A stretch of DNA of 6,488 bases, taken from positions 1-6,488 of the forward strand of contig JAJZKS010000100.1 in NCBI GenBank assembly GCA_021850835.1, read 5' to 3'. Positions 6,112 through 6,488 of this stretch are shown here, one piece after another. Under the pieces are notes generated by a model, which made no database searches, was not told the DNA's origin, and was given only the letters and a program-made list of their open reading frames with translations. The DNA is from Thermoplasmata archaeon. Its GTDB lineage: Archaea > Thermoplasmatota > Thermoplasmata > Thermoplasmatales > Thermoplasmataceae. Made by a program: the position numbers and the translations under genes. How positions within the stretch are numbered: position 1 is the first letter of the stretch; the number at the start of each line of letters is the position of its first letter.

Positions 6112-6468
6112 TCAGAAATTCAGGGACAGGCTGATGTCAAAAGGAAATGATACTGATATGGAGAAAGATATGGCACCTAGATCCTTCTGCAGCCTTTTCA
6201 TGACCGTTATGAACCTGTGAATGTACTTTGACAACATCCCTACCAGGTGATTCCTCTTCCTGGCGGCGTGGCCACAAACGGCAGCAAGCTTAATCACCTT
6301 TCCGTAGGCAGCATCGGGATCCTGGTCCGCATTTGAATCAAGTTCATCAAATTCCTTCAACAGGTAGGCGTCCAGATTCTGAAGGTCTTCAAGGCCAATG
6401 TCAAGGTCTTTTTCCACACCGGAGAGCCAGTTTTCAACTCTTTTCGAGAAATCTTCATCATGAGCCAT
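6112..6468 (-). CDS. Small protein of unknown function, bipolar charge
   Basis: I do not recognise this 118-residue protein. The N-terminal half (1-56) looks helical and very acidic, with 17 Asp/Glu against 4 Lys/Arg. Residues 57-97 look like a long, basic amphipathic helix, with 10 Lys/Arg against 1 Asp. This suggests a helical bundle or coiled coil, or a protein that binds a partner or nucleic acid. Residues 100-118 form an unusual tail alternating serine with Ile, Phe, Val and Leu. No signal peptide or true membrane segment is evident, and one cysteine (C65) is present. ATG 6466-6468 is used; no Shine-Dalgarno sequence precedes it, which fits a leaderless transcript whose TATA box would lie at or just beyond the window edge. 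It converges on metG with 4 nt between stops. The composition of residues 1-98 looks like real protein rather than a shadow frame; the tail is less certain. Confidence 0.65.
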   Translation of the reverse strand: MAHDEDFSKRVENWLSGVEKDLDIGLEDLQNLDAYLLKEFDELDSNADQDPDAAYGKVIKLAAVCGHAARKRNHLVGMLSKYIHRFITVMKRLQKDLGAISFSISVSFPFDISLSLNF

Positions 6469-6486
6469 TTATAGTAATAACTATAA
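6469..6486. promoter_or_regulatory. 18-bp palindrome adjoining the start of the small unknown gene
   Basis: TTATAGT (6469-6475), AATA, and ACTATAA (6480-6486) form a perfect inverted repeat with 7-bp arms and a 4-nt centre. It occupies positions -18 to -1 relative to the minus-strand ATG at 6468. If the transcript is leaderless, the palindrome lies between the TATA region and the start site, a classic place for a repressor site. AT-rich arms also resemble TATA boxes, so it may instead be part of overlapping promoter elements facing both ways. The role is inferred. Confidence 0.4.
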
Positions 6487-6488
6487 TC

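Noticed and set aside
6134..6220. Small plus-strand frame starting ATGTCAAAA, similar to the first codons of metG
   Set aside because: It encodes only 28 residues, has no Shine-Dalgarno sequence, and lies antisense to the small unknown gene. The shared start is probably chance.

Overview
The window looks like a chromosomal segment of a euryarchaeon, most plausibly a member of the Thermoplasmatota (Thermoplasma/Ferroplasma-like). The reasons are a class I (archaeal-type) lysyl-tRNA synthetase, an archaeal-type methionyl-tRNA synthetase with a fused tRNA-binding OB domain, archaeal BRE/TATA-like promoter elements, transcripts that look leaderless or short-leadered, strong preference for AGG/AGA arginine and ATA isoleucine codons, and AT-rich spacers between moderately GC-rich genes. 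The placement is an inference from these features; no database search was possible.

Layout. (1) 2-922, plus strand: 3' part of a class I LysRS gene whose 5' end lies outside the window. (2) 923-1006: convergent spacer with two overlapping inverted repeats, probably a bidirectional termination region. (3) 1007-2413, minus strand: an APC-superfamily amino acid permease. (4) 2414-2642: 229-bp divergent control region. It holds a good minus-strand BRE/TATA for the permease bracketed by an 8-bp inverted repeat, a second related palindrome, and a plus-strand TATA that fits a nearly leaderless transcript of the next gene. (5) 2643-3881, plus strand: an MFS transporter. (6) 3882-3968: spacer with a TATA box and a Shine-Dalgarno sequence. 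(7) 3969-6107, plus strand: full-length MetRS. (8) 6112-6468, minus strand: a 118-aa protein of unknown function that converges on metG with only 4 nt between stop codons. An 18-bp palindrome lies directly upstream of its start codon, at the window edge.

How it fits together. Two housekeeping aminoacyl-tRNA synthetases flank a divergently transcribed pair of membrane transporters. The permease probably imports amino acids; the MFS substrate cannot be read from sequence. The divergent region with operator-like palindromes suggests that the permease at least is regulated by a DNA-binding protein. That regulator is not encoded in the window, unless the small unknown protein is involved, for which there is no evidence.

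The window is mostly ordinary. I see no mobile element, CRISPR array, tRNA, rRNA or defence system. The points most worth a second look are the palindrome-bracketed permease promoter, the small bipolar-charged unknown protein with its unusual serine/hydrophobic tail and upstream palindrome, and non-canonical signature motifs in both synthetases.
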